NCBI RefSeq assembly: GCF_037176765.1
Contig: NC_090023.1
Coordinates: forward strand, 25,741,366 to 25,805,365
DNA: 64,000 bases
Source: Anolis sagrei
Lineage: Eukaryota; Chordata; Lepidosauria; Squamata; Anolidae
Direction: 5' to 3'
Below the pieces are notes generated by a model, which made no database searches, was not told where the DNA came from, and worked only from the letters and a program-made list of their open reading frames with translations. Position numbers and translations under genes: made by a program. Shown here in pieces: positions 23,693-33,536 of the stretch. The stretch's first letter is position 1. Each line of letters begins with the position of its first letter.

Positions 23693-23975
23693 ATTACAGA
23701 GAACACACTAGTATCAAGCCTTTGGAATAAAAGAGGAAATGCAAAGTAGCAAGACAAAGCAAGGCAACACGGCATAGCAGGTGTCATGCATTGTGTTGTT
23801 TTTATTGCAGCAGACTTGGCATGGCAATATGATTCATTTTGCTAGGTTTCCTAAGAAAGGCAAATTGCTTTGTGAAGGTCAGTTGATTGTTATCAGAAGG
23901 AAAAGAAGGCTAGAGAAGTCAAGCTAAGGCTTACGTAGTACAGAGATATGAGATTTTTGTAAAGCTGTTTCTACC

Positions 23976-23977
23976 AA

Positions 23978-24013
<36 letters not shown>

Positions 24014-24014
24014 A
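23976..24014. repeat. (AAAG)n simple repeat
   Basis: About nine uninterrupted GAAA units. Confidence 0.95.
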
Positions 24015-24119
24015 AATTCTTTCAGAAGGACTAATTTCACTTTTACTTGTCTTGGTTGAATGGTACATCCCCTTGAATCATATCTTAGTTTTAAAGGATC
24101 TTACACCAAAGTAACAAAG

Positions 24120-24315
24120 ATTGATTATGATCCTATGATAAGACGAAGCGGATTTTTAGTATAATTAGATGTTATGTATTAGTAATATGTTGTTTTGTTG
24201 TCTTGACCTATTGTAAATTGTTTTCTCTATGTTCTGTACACCGCCACGAGTCGCCCTAGGGCTGAGAGCGGCGGTTAATAAGTGCAAGTAATAAATAATA
24301 AATAAATAAAATAAA
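24120..24315 (+). mobile_element. L2/CR1-type LINE 3' tail
   Basis: CACGAGTCGCCCTAGGGCTG followed by AGAGCGGCGGTTAATAAG and an AATAAATA tail. Only the 3' UTR remains. Confidence 0.65.
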
Positions 24316-24689
24316 GTACTTCAGATGAGATCTATACATTTGTATTTATTAGAATTTTATCCCATTATCCACTGTAATTATACTTATAGCAGGGGATCAA
24401 AGCAGCTATTACAGGGTCAATGGGAGCATAGAAGGGATATACAGTGAGAAGGGGGAAGAATGTTGAAATAGTAGCACAGATCTGCCAGATTGCTTTGATA
24501 TAAGTACAATAAATACACAGGTACTTCACATGGTTTCCTTTTCCCATTTACTCCCACAAACGTCTGGAGGATAGATCTGGTTGAGATGCAGCCCAAGAAT
24601 ATTCAAGTTTCATATACAGAACATAGGCCATCCAGTAGTTGCCATCTGCTTGCCCACAGAAAACCATATTTAATAAGTCTCGGCACTAT

Positions 24690-24806
24690 AAAAGGGTTTC
24701 ACGAAACCAGTCACTCTCGTTGCAATGGTGTAGTAACAGTGAGGCCATGGACCAAATTTTCGTTCTTGCAGACCACTGGTGGTCCACGGACCACAGGTTG
24801 GGAACT
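24690..24806. mobile_element. hAT element X, end fragment
   Basis: TCACTCTCGTTGCAATGG and GGTCCACGGACCACAGG lead into AGGTTGGGAACTACTG, the inverted form of the left end of the copy at 37439. The other end is missing. Confidence 0.7.
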
Positions 24807-26085
24807 ACTGCTCTAAACCATCCCTCGAGTCTGTGAGCTTCAAAAAAAGCTAGTTCTCAGCCATTCTAATGGTGACTGGGGATGGAGAGAGTGTCAGCTT
24901 GCATCCTAGCATCCCTTTATCCATTGTTTTTATACTATCATACATGTTGAAGCATTCTGGAGAATTCAAAGGTTTACGCTTAGTGGTACTTTACTGGTGC
25001 TAATAAAAATTCTTTATTACTATCTCTGTCTTGTTTTTTCACATTAATTTTGTTTGTATTAATTTATTTGTATTTTCAGACTATAATAAACCTGCATAGT
25101 CACAAACCATTACTGAAGGCCCTCATAGCAATGATTATGATTATGAAAGATTAAATATTTCTTATTGCTTAGGAACTAATTTTAGCTGGCATATGTTGGA
25201 TTTTGATATCATGTTTTATTAAGTATATGCATGCACTATAATAAAAATTTAAAATTGAGACAATTGGTTTGAAGTTCCTGTTTTGTTTTTGGATTTGGAG
25301 GTTGTTTTTGTTTTGCTTTTTGTTGCTGTGAATTGTCTTTAGTAAAATAAGAAAACCAAAACCAGCCTATAAACTTTTTTGTTGAAACAAGTATGGAGAT
25401 CACTGTAGATGGTTAACTGGCAGACTTGCATTCAGAAAATACAGAAACTATAGATTGAAGATAATGAAGAGTGGCACATACTCAATAGTTCGTGCTTAAT
25501 ATGGCCAGGGAGAAGTCTTCAATTCAGTTTTGTAAAAACAATCTTTTAAAAGTTAAGCTTTCAAGGAAAAGACCTTAAGCTGATAAGCACTTATCTCAAA
25601 TGGGAAAAGATAATTTCATTACTTACAAAGTAGATAACAACTTTTATTTAATGAATATAGACTGCCAAATCATATTTGCAATGACTAGAAATAATGAGTA
25701 GCTTACAACAAATTGCCTTTCCCTCATCCCCCCCCCCTCCCTTTTTGGTGACATGTTGGCAGAGTTGTATTTCAAAACTCACATAATGGATGGCCTCCTA
25801 CTGGTGGCATTTGCTTGTTTGTATGTACTTTTTTATTTGCTCAGGAACAATACCTCTATTTTTGTCACTGCAGGACTGATCTTCTCTTCCAGCCATCCAC
25901 AAACTCCCATGGCACATACACGCCATTTGGAAATGCAGCCTCCCCCGCCCCACTCCTCCCCTGCCAGCACCATTCAGTGACTAGTAAAGAACAGAAGAAT
26001 GAAGGAACATCTGGCTATATCACTGTAGCCAGATGCAGATGGATGGTGTCATCTGCTGACATTTTTGGGAGACCTTGTCCCAGTG
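24807..26085. other. No recognised feature
   Basis: AT-rich sequence with a T/G patch at 25280-25330 and a C run near 25727. No exon or clear repeat is identified. Confidence 0.45.
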
Positions 26086-26089
26086 GATG

Positions 26090-26340
26090 ATGTCATTGGA
26101 TTGCAAGGACACAGTCAGATGCTTCTCTGATACTCATTCCATTCTCCACCAATGGACAGAGGATCACCTAGCCTTTGTTTTTAAAAACCCAATGAAAGGG
26201 ACTTCACCACACTCCAAGGCAGCATATTCCACTGTTGACCAGTTAAAATATCAGCTAAAACTTTCTTATGTTTAGGTGAAATCCTTTTTCCTGCAATTCG
26301 AATTCATTTCTCCATGTCCTGCCACCTCATCACACAGGGT
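26090..26340 (-). mobile_element. CR1 LINE 3' fragment, old
   Basis: Antisense CR1 text such as CACTCCAAGGCAGCATATTCC-like wording, TCCTGCAATTCGAATTC and TTCTCCATGTCCTG. Diverged. Confidence 0.65.
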
Positions 26341-26642
26341 TTTTTGCCCCTTACTACACTCGGGCTCCTCTTAAGCTGCTCTGCTCCATTGATTGGTGAA
26401 CCTGTGAGGAAGTGTTGAAAGAAACTTCCTCACCACCACGGTGAGTCTCCTGTATTTGGGTGCTGTTCCCTCTTTCCTCACGGAAGCCAGACAAAGTGTG
26501 ACGCTTCACCTGGGGTTTCTAATAAGGTTGCACGTTAACATTGTATTTTACATATATGGGTATTTGTGAAAGACAAGTTACAACACCCACCACTAAATGG
26601 CTGAAAATTATTATACCATTTGGATAGGATCAGCCTATAGTG

Positions 26643-27319
26643 CAGGCATGGGCAAACTTTTTTGCCTTATGACCGCATTGTGGGCTATGTCAGGAGGGCT
26701 GGGCTGAGCCAGGCGGGAGAGGGGCTCTTTGCATACTGGGAGGATTGGGCCCATGAGGGGTAGGGCCTGGGAGAGGGTGGGGCCAGGAGGGGACAGGGCA
26801 GGGCCTCAAAGCATTAGGGTGGGGCTGCATGCCCCATCCTTATGCCTGGAGGAAGACAGGACACACAGCAACTCCCCCGATCCTCAGGCTGTCCTCTTGG
26901 CATTATGCTAGGAGGAGAGCAATATAGGCTGCAGCTGAGAGTGCTCCAGAGAGCTCTCAGCCACCACGTGCCTTCCTTGAGTTGTCCTCCCAGCATAAGG
27001 ATGGGGCTGCTCGAAGTGTCCTTATGCCAGGAGGAGGGCAGGACACATGATGGCTGGGAGCACTCCTGAGGGCTCTCAGTTGCTACATGCCTCTTCCTCC
27101 ATCTCTTTTGCATAAGGATGCAGCGGACCACCATGTCCCTATGCCAAGTGTACAACCAAAATAAGGAGGCCCTAGGGTGATGTTTTGTATTGATGTTGTT
27201 CACCACTTTGAGTCACCTGAGGGCTGAGAAAAGCGGTATATAAATAAAGTAAATAAAATAAATAAATAAATGCCCACGGGGCCGCATCTGGCCCCCAGGC
27301 CTTAGTTTGCCCATGCCAG
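26643..27319. mobile_element. hAT-type element with exact 8-bp target duplication
   Basis: Ends CAGGCATGGGCAAACTTT and AGTTTGCCCATGCCAG, flanked by CTATAGTG at 26635-26642 and 27320-27327 (8 of 8). Its body is GC-rich with diverged repeats of CTTATGCCAGGAGG-type text. An L2-like tail (about 27180-27275) is nested near the right end. Non-autonomous. Confidence 0.9.
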
Positions 27320-27479
27320 CTATAGTGTATGGTTGCTTTTGACTTAAGAGCAGCTAAATAGACAAGATCATGCTCTGTAAAGAAATGAACAAAAGATTAT
27401 GCATGTATTGCAAGATTGTGAGAACAATATCATGAGATTGAAACAATTTTTTGTGGCCTAACCTGGGGCCAACAAACTA

Positions 27480-27780
27480 CCGTATATACTTGAGTATAAG
27501 CCAACCTGAATATAAGCCGAGGCACCTAATTTTACCACATAAAACTGGGGAAACATATTGACTCAAGTATAAGCCGAGGGTGGGAAATGCAGCCACTACT
27601 GATAAATTTCAAAATAAAAATAGATACCAATAAAATTACATTAATTGAGGCATCAGTGGGTTAAATGTTTATTAATATTTACATAAAACTGCAATTTATG
27701 ATAAGAGTGTCCAATACTGATTAAACCATTATTCTAATCTTCTTCAAAGTAAATGTACTTATGTATCCTTCCAATAATAA
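27480..27780. mobile_element. TA-flanked element Y, left part
   Basis: Starts CCGTATATACTTGAGTATAA after TA, and continues GAGGGTGGGAAATGCAGC and ACATTAATTGAGGCATCAG, in step with the complement of 56187-56791. The right end is lost, and AAT-rich repeats (27770-27960) follow. Confidence 0.75.
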
Positions 27781-27960
27781 TAAATGTAATTAAAAATAAT
27801 AATAGAGTAAAATAATGAAAATATAATAACAGTAATAAATAGAGTAAAATAATAAATGTAATTAAATAATAATAATAATAGAGTAAAATAATGAAAATGT
27901 AATAACAGTAGTAAATAGAGTAAAATAATAAATGTAATAAAAATAATCACATTGAAATTT
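27770..27960. repeat. Degenerate AAT-rich tandem repeat
   Basis: GAGTAAAATAATGAAAATG and TAATAACAGTA recur about every 70 bp among AAT runs. The long minus-strand reading frame here is a by-product of this composition. Confidence 0.75.
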
Positions 27961-28189
27961 AATATGTTCTTATTGTGATGGCACACGAGGGTTAAAGGAA
28001 AACTATATGTCTGGCTATACCCGGTGGCTATCGGTATACTCTCAGGTGTACTTCAGTTCTTTAAAATAAAGACTCTTGAGTCAGGATTAAAGTTAACCAA
28101 ATAAATTTACTTGAAACAAAAGGCAAAGTTAACTTCAGTCAGAGTTCTTGAAAGGGGAATCAAAATAAACTATTACAAAGATGAAGTTT

Positions 28190-28640
28190 GTTGATTGAAC
28201 TTAATTACACTGGTAATAAGCACTTGACTATATTCATAAAATATAAGGTAAAGTCCTGGACTATATTGGCTTCAGTAAGGTACTTGGCTATTAATATAAT
28301 ACAGAACTAAAATGGTGAAGTACAGAACTATAATAACTATGGTAAAGGTACAAGTTATATTGATAAAGTACTAGGCTAAGATGGTCAGTACTAGCTATGC
28401 TGATGGTATAGTACAAGCTATGCTGACTGTGAGGTAAATACAAGCTATAGTAACTCTGTGCTATAATGGTAAGTACAAGCTATGATGATGGTACTAGTTA
28501 TGATGTCTAAAAGGTATGTACAAGCTATAGTAACACTGAGGTATGTATTGTGGTAAGTATTGTAGGCTATAGTGGTAAGTACAAGCTATAATGCCTATAT
28601 GGTAAATACCAGCTATAAAGGTAAGTACGTGCTATAGAAT
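28190..28640. repeat. Degenerate minisatellite with TACAAGCTAT motif
   Basis: GTACAAGCTATGATGA, GTACAAGCTATAGTAAC and similar phrases separated by GGTAAGTA or GGTACTA recur about every 25-35 bp over 450 bp. Copies are diverged. Not related to anything else seen in the window. Confidence 0.75.
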
Positions 28641-28690
28641 GCCTGTTTGGATTGCCAGGCCAAGGAACCCAGACAATTTCTGGCCTTTTA

Positions 28691-28776
28691 CTCTAAATCA
28701 GTTTTGTCTGCTGTTAATTCCACCCATTTTTTTTTCTAGCTAAGACCCTGGTCATAAGTCAAAATATACCCCACCA
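28691..28776 (-). repeat. Inverted copy of 29626-29705 (hAT end plus its flank)
   Basis: The complement reads GGTGGGGTATATTTTGACTT, then ATGACCAGGGTCTTAGC, then GGGTGGAATTAACAGCAGAC, matching 29626-29705 in inverse. The match runs through the target duplication and outside flank of the hAT at 29651, so it is not just the terminal repeat. Confidence 0.85.
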
Positions 28777-29650
28777 GTTGAAATGAAAAGGAGGGGAAAG
28801 CCTTTCAGACAAGTTCTGAGGCAAAAGGGCTAAACCAAATGAGCCAGGCCTCCGGGGGGGGGGGGTGTTAAAACTCCACCCCTAAAACTAAGCACAAATG
28901 GAACAGTCCACACTAAAGGGAGAGCAAAACAAGGAAATGAAACAGAGGAGGAAAAAAGCTAGGCCAAGACACCACACTTATCATTTTCAAATTATTTATG
29001 ATGTTACTCTGGAAGTGCTTTAAATTTAAGGTGGAATCAAAGTGTTTCATAAATAACTAATAAATGATGGGTTTTTAATTTTCTGCATTCAAATCATGTT
29101 CATAAAAGCAGATTCAGTTTCTAAGGTTCCATCAGCTCCACTTCAATGTCAAAACTTCCCACTGGAGAAATCATATGGAATCTTGTATCTGATGACCCTG
29201 ACTTTCTGAAATGAGCTTTCTATTGCAGTTAGGAGACTATCAACATTCCAAAGCTTGAAAAAACTTTTCTTCTTCTTCCAGGAGCAATTTTTAAATGGAA
29301 ATGAAAATGTGTCTTGTTTTGTCTCACCTTCAATCACTCATTCTCAGCTTGGCTGCACAAGACATGGAGCTGGCTCTCCCTGATAAACTCAGTTCCTGCT
29401 TTCTGCTTCAGTGGGATCTTCACTCACAGATACACATCCAGCTGATCTGGCAAAGCTAATGACATGTGCTCTGTCAGCCCCAGATCTGCAGCTCCCCTGG
29501 CTCCCATAACCACAGAGAAGGAGGGAAGCAGACTGCAGTGGAGGGGAAAATGCCTTTCACATAAAAGATATGGCCAGAACAGACGTGTGTTTGTGTTAGT
29601 TGTCCTAAGAGGTAGGTCCACAATTGGTGGGGTATATTTTGACTTATGGC

Positions 29651-30404
29651 CAGGGCCGTAGCCAGAAAAAAATTGGGTGGAATTAACAGCAGACAAAACT
29701 GATAAAACAAGGATTAAAACTTATAACCAGCATTTAAGATAGCAATGACCTAGGTAAAAGACTACAAAGGGTAACAGGCATGTTCCATCATGCCATAACA
29801 TAAAATACTTTAAATTATATGGTTTCAAGTATATTTTATATAGACTTTATTAAATCAAATTTCTATTTTAGTTAAAGTTTCAAGTCTTAAAATAACTGAA
29901 AATGATTGCTAATTGATAATTTATAGTTACAAAAGAATACCACAACGTTTCTTAGAAACACTTGAAAACTGTGTCAATACACTTTGATAGAAATCAGGCT
30001 CTATTGATAAACTTTGGTGGACACTCAAGAGTGCAAGTCCAGTCAGTCTTTCTTGCCGCATTGTGCTTCTTGTATATGTTTTCAAACGTTTAAGGGTTGA
30101 AAACGACCTTTCATTTGTAGCTGTTGACACTGGCAATGTTGCAGAAATCTGAAGAAGCTTCTTCACATTCGGAAAAAACTGTCCATCACAGACAAGATAA
30201 GATATGCTTCCAGTGCATTTGATGGTTTTTCTGCAGGTGCAATCTCATAGACTTAGCAGGGGGATTTCGTTAACCAGTTAAAATTCATGAGTAAACAAGG
30301 TTTTTTTTAACCTGAAAATTTTCAGGGGAGGGGGTTGAACCCCTAACCACCACCACCACCACTACCACCACCACCACCACCACCACCCCCCGCCTACAGG
30401 CCTG
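29651..30404 (-). mobile_element. Internally deleted hAT element
   Basis: Ends CAGGGCCGTAGCCAG and CCGCCTACAGGCCTG with an exact 8-bp target duplication CTTATGGC (29643-29650 and 30405-30412). It keeps only the C-terminal part of a transposase (29927-30166). A CCA/CAC run at 30345-30385 is next to the right end. Confidence 0.92.
29927..30166 (-). pseudogene. hAT transposase C-terminal dimerisation domain remnant
   Basis: Reads ISATLPVSTATNERSFSTLK then RLKTYTRSTMRQERLTGLAL, the signature of the hAT C-terminal (hATC) domain in transposases that dimerise before cutting DNA. The N-terminal zinc finger and RNase H-like catalytic core are absent from the 754-bp element, so it cannot transpose by itself. 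Confidence 0.9.
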
Positions 30405-30674
30405 CTTATGGCTATTGATTTGCTAATATTTGGTTTCCGTTGAGGAGAATCCTCCCATGTCTACTAAAGCTTTCTTAATGCACCCTATCTTCCAAGACCA
30501 GCCCCCTGATTTGGCAGAAGGAAGCCGATGCCTCAGGCAGCTGGGTCTGTGCATTATGAAATGACAGCAAGTTGTTAATTTTTAAACTTACTGTTGTGTT
30601 CCTCACTATTATTTAATAAAGAAAATGCTTGTGGGATTAGCTGCCTCAGGCATCAAAATAATTGATTCACCCTT

Positions 30675-31010
30675 GGCTTTGAATCATAGAATTGGAAGGG
30701 AATGCCAGGGCCATCTAATCCAGGCCCCTTCCATGTAGCATTCACAATTAAACAATCCTGAAAAAGGATATCCAACCATTTCTTAAAGACCACCAAAGTA
30801 AGGGTGTCCACTACCCATTGAGGCAAACTAAATTCACTCTCAGACAGCTCTGACAGTAATGTACTTCCTATAGTTTAAGTGGAATGTCTTTTCTTGTAAT
30901 TTATTGATTTGAGTTCTAGCTTCTACAGCCACAGAAAATAAACCTGCGACACCTTCTACATGATGCTTCTTTATATATTCAAACATGGCTGTCTTATCAC
31001 CTCTTGGGGT
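30675..31010 (-). mobile_element. CR1 LINE 3' fragment
   Basis: Antisense CR1: GAATCATAGAATTGGAAGGG, CTAATCCAGGCCCCTTCC and CTCTTGGGG, with the complement encoding GDKTAMFEYIKKHHVE. It ends against a short MITE-like phrase (GTGCATCTACACTGTATAAT). Confidence 0.8.
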
Positions 31011-31829
31011 GCATCTACACTGTATAATTAATGCCATGACTCAATACTATGGAATGACTGGAGTTGCAGTTTTATCCTTTCCTGCCAAATAATGCTGATA
31101 CTTCCCACAAATTGCAACTTTGAGGAAGTAGCAGGAAAACAGAGAGTGGGGGAAGAGTGTCAGCAATTTGGTTGTTCCAGTCGAGGCCTCGCTCCTTTCT
31201 TCCCGTCTTTAGACACCCCTCCCTCCCTCTCCCCTCCAGGTGGTTTGGGAAGGTGAGTTGGAGGGCTGTATGGCCAGGGCTTTCCCCAAGGTTAAATAAA
31301 CTTGGGGGGGGGGGGGTGTCCAAAACCTAAAGCAGGGTTTAGGTTGTCCCCCGAATAAGGCCAACGGGTGGCAGCTCTCTCGCCAAACATCTCATATTCC
31401 CCAAATTCAGGTGGTCAAGGGATGTGGGATGGCTGTCCCATGCCCCCAGTGAGGAACCCCTCCACCACAACCTTCTTAGTGAAAGCATAGCCTGGCAGAA
31501 GGTATGTTTGCATGCTGCAGGTATCACCAGTCATGACATGGGCCCTTGCCCAATGGTAACAAACCATGTTCAGTGTGGCAGGGCTATAGGTACTCCTTGC
31601 TCCCTTAGAAGTGGCTTAGGGGGCCACTGTCAGGCCACCAAGTGGGCTTCATTTGGCATCTGGGACTGTTCTGGAACAGCTGTTCCAGGAGCTCCAGATT
31701 TATTTGCTGTGTTTATATGTTTGTGTGCAAACCCATGCTTGGGATTTTGCAGCAGGGGGTTTCCTGTTATAATTTGCATTTATAGGGTAAGCCACCTGCC
31801 AGTTATAGTTAGAATCCCTAGTCCCGCCC
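31011..31829. other. Unassigned GC-richer stretch, possibly part of the LTR fossil
   Basis: No gene is recognised. A G run sits at 31303-31316. The region may include the 5' part of the LTR at 31830-32545, but I cannot place its left border. Confidence 0.35.
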
Positions 31830-32545
31830 CCTTTTTGCCTTTTGGAGGGAAGGGGCCTATTTTCAGTCACACAAGGAAGCCAGTCTATAGGACGCAGATC
31901 AGCTAGTCCCGTAGGAAAGGCTTCATTCCTCAAAACCTTCCGGGGAAATAGAAATAGCCATCCGGGGATCATCCAAAGGTGATCCTGGGTCCATCCAGCG
32001 ACCATCCAGGGGTCATCCAGTGACCATCCAGTTCCAGGGAAACAGAAGGAAAAGGTCCCAAACGCTCTGGCTGAGAGCTCACAGCCTCTCAGCCTCACAG
32101 CACCAGAGGGGAAAACAGCCCTGAAGTTTCCACAGGACATCACTGCAGAACCACAGAATTCCAGCTAAACATCTTCTAGCTTTGTCTGGTAGGTTACTCG
32201 GTTTCCAGACGCATTTGGGGATCGGCAGTTTTACCCAGACCAGCGAGGCCTAGGTGATGGACGGCCTGGGAGGGATTATAAAGAGTTCTTCCTTATGAGA
32301 TAGTACAGTCAAACCAAGTTAGTGCCAGTCTCTTAAAGACTTGAATAGTAAAGCCGTGAAGTTTTGTTTGAAGATTTGTTCCTTAATAAAGACTTTGTTG
32401 TACTTTTAAAGACTCTAAGGCCCATTACTTTTGGAAGTCTCTAACAATCTCTCTTCGGGCACCCCGGCTTCCCACTGGGTTTAAAGTGTGCGTTCTATAG
32501 AATAAAGACATTTTGTTTGGACCCAGTGGCGACAGAACAGGGACT
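31830..32545 (+). mobile_element. LTR retrotransposon fossil (probably Gypsy-like), LTR end plus primer-binding site
   Basis: The stretch has a TATA-like GGATTATAAAGAG, then CCTTAATAAAGACTT, then GACCCAGTGGCGACAGAACA, which looks like an LTR 3' end followed by a tRNA primer-binding site (TGGCGACAGAACAGGGA). A CATCCAG-rich tandem patch lies at 31960-32030. No internal coding region remains; a LINE tail starts at about 32590. Broken and old; the left end is uncertain. Confidence 0.55.
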
Positions 32546-32589
32546 TATTTAGAAATGATGGACTGCCCTTGGATAATGATTTAAATCGG

Positions 32590-32815
32590 TGACCACTGAC
32601 TATTTGTTGTTTGTTTTTATATTGTTTTTATATTGTTTATACGGTTTTATACTGTTTATACTGTTTTATATTGTTGTTGTTATTATATTGTTGTTAATTG
32701 TATATTCATGTTTTGATGTGGGCGCCATGGGGTGCCACTTTGTTAGCTGTCCTGAGTCCCTCTGCGGAGGTTGAGAAAGGACAGGATATAAAAGCCCTAA
32801 ATAAATAAATAAATC
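32590..32815 (+). mobile_element. L2/CR1-type LINE 3' tail
   Basis: CTGTCCTGAGTCCCTCTGC, AGGACAGGATATAAAAGCCC and an AATAAATA tail, after a T/G-rich 3' UTR. Sequence from 32816 to 33220 shows only faint S3-like wording. Confidence 0.65.
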
Positions 32816-33224
32816 AAGCCCGCTTTTCCTGTCAGCATAGAACCCTACTAAGACTCACATCATATGCATACTTGATACTACTATTTTAAATGGAAATAAC
32901 GTTTAAAGGGGGTTTGCTATTGTTTTCTCTGAGAGTGAACGAGTAAGTACTACCTAAGGTTCCCCAGTGCATTTCCATTGTCAAGCAGAGATTTAAACTT
33001 GGAAATCCAGAACATGGAGTCTGTACATGGATTACCTCAGTTGCCAACAGAAGGGGAAAGGAAGATTTATCTTAACCCAGGGCAAGATGTCGGTAAGGTT
33101 GTCTTGTCCCGGTTAACAAAATCAGTCCTGTGTGGTGTTTCAATACTATGAGGCTGATAGTCTTATAGTGGTCAGTGTAGACATCCCCAAAAAAATGAAT
33201 CAGGAAAATGCTTCCTTTTCAGTT

Positions 33225-33530
33225 AATCCACTCCTGCAATTTGATCTCTATGACTTTTCTTTAATGTTTTTATTCCCTTTCTCACCAACCTGTGTAAAGT
33301 AAATCAGATCAAAACAGGCACATTTGTTTGGGTTCCAGATAATAATGGGTAAAGCAAGATTATCGGAACATAGAATGTGATTCAGTGAAATGTCAATCAT
33401 ATAAGATTATTCACCCATGGATATTTCTGTATTATTTTTATTTCCTTTCATCCCCACCATGTGGAGAAAAGCAATTCACATCAACACAGATACCCACTTC
33501 ATGGTATCTAATGTGTGCCTTCAACTCAAT
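33225..33530 (-). repeat. VMO1-C 3' flank, homologous to VMO1-B 3' flank
   Basis: Shared with 13262-13480 plus 14165-14255 as described there. Here it is uninterrupted and closest to the ancestral state of the duplicated unit. Confidence 0.7.
33437..33442 (-). terminator. Probable VMO1-C polyadenylation signal
   Basis: AATAAA on the minus strand, 95 bp past the stop codon. The same signal in the homologous VMO1-B flank is at 14180-14185, now about 1.2 kb from the B stop because of inserts. Confidence 0.55.
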
Positions 33531-33536
33531 TCTGGT

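Noticed and set aside
27759-27986. Minus-strand frame rich in I, F, Y and L as a membrane peptide
   Set aside because: Low-complexity AAT repeat translation.
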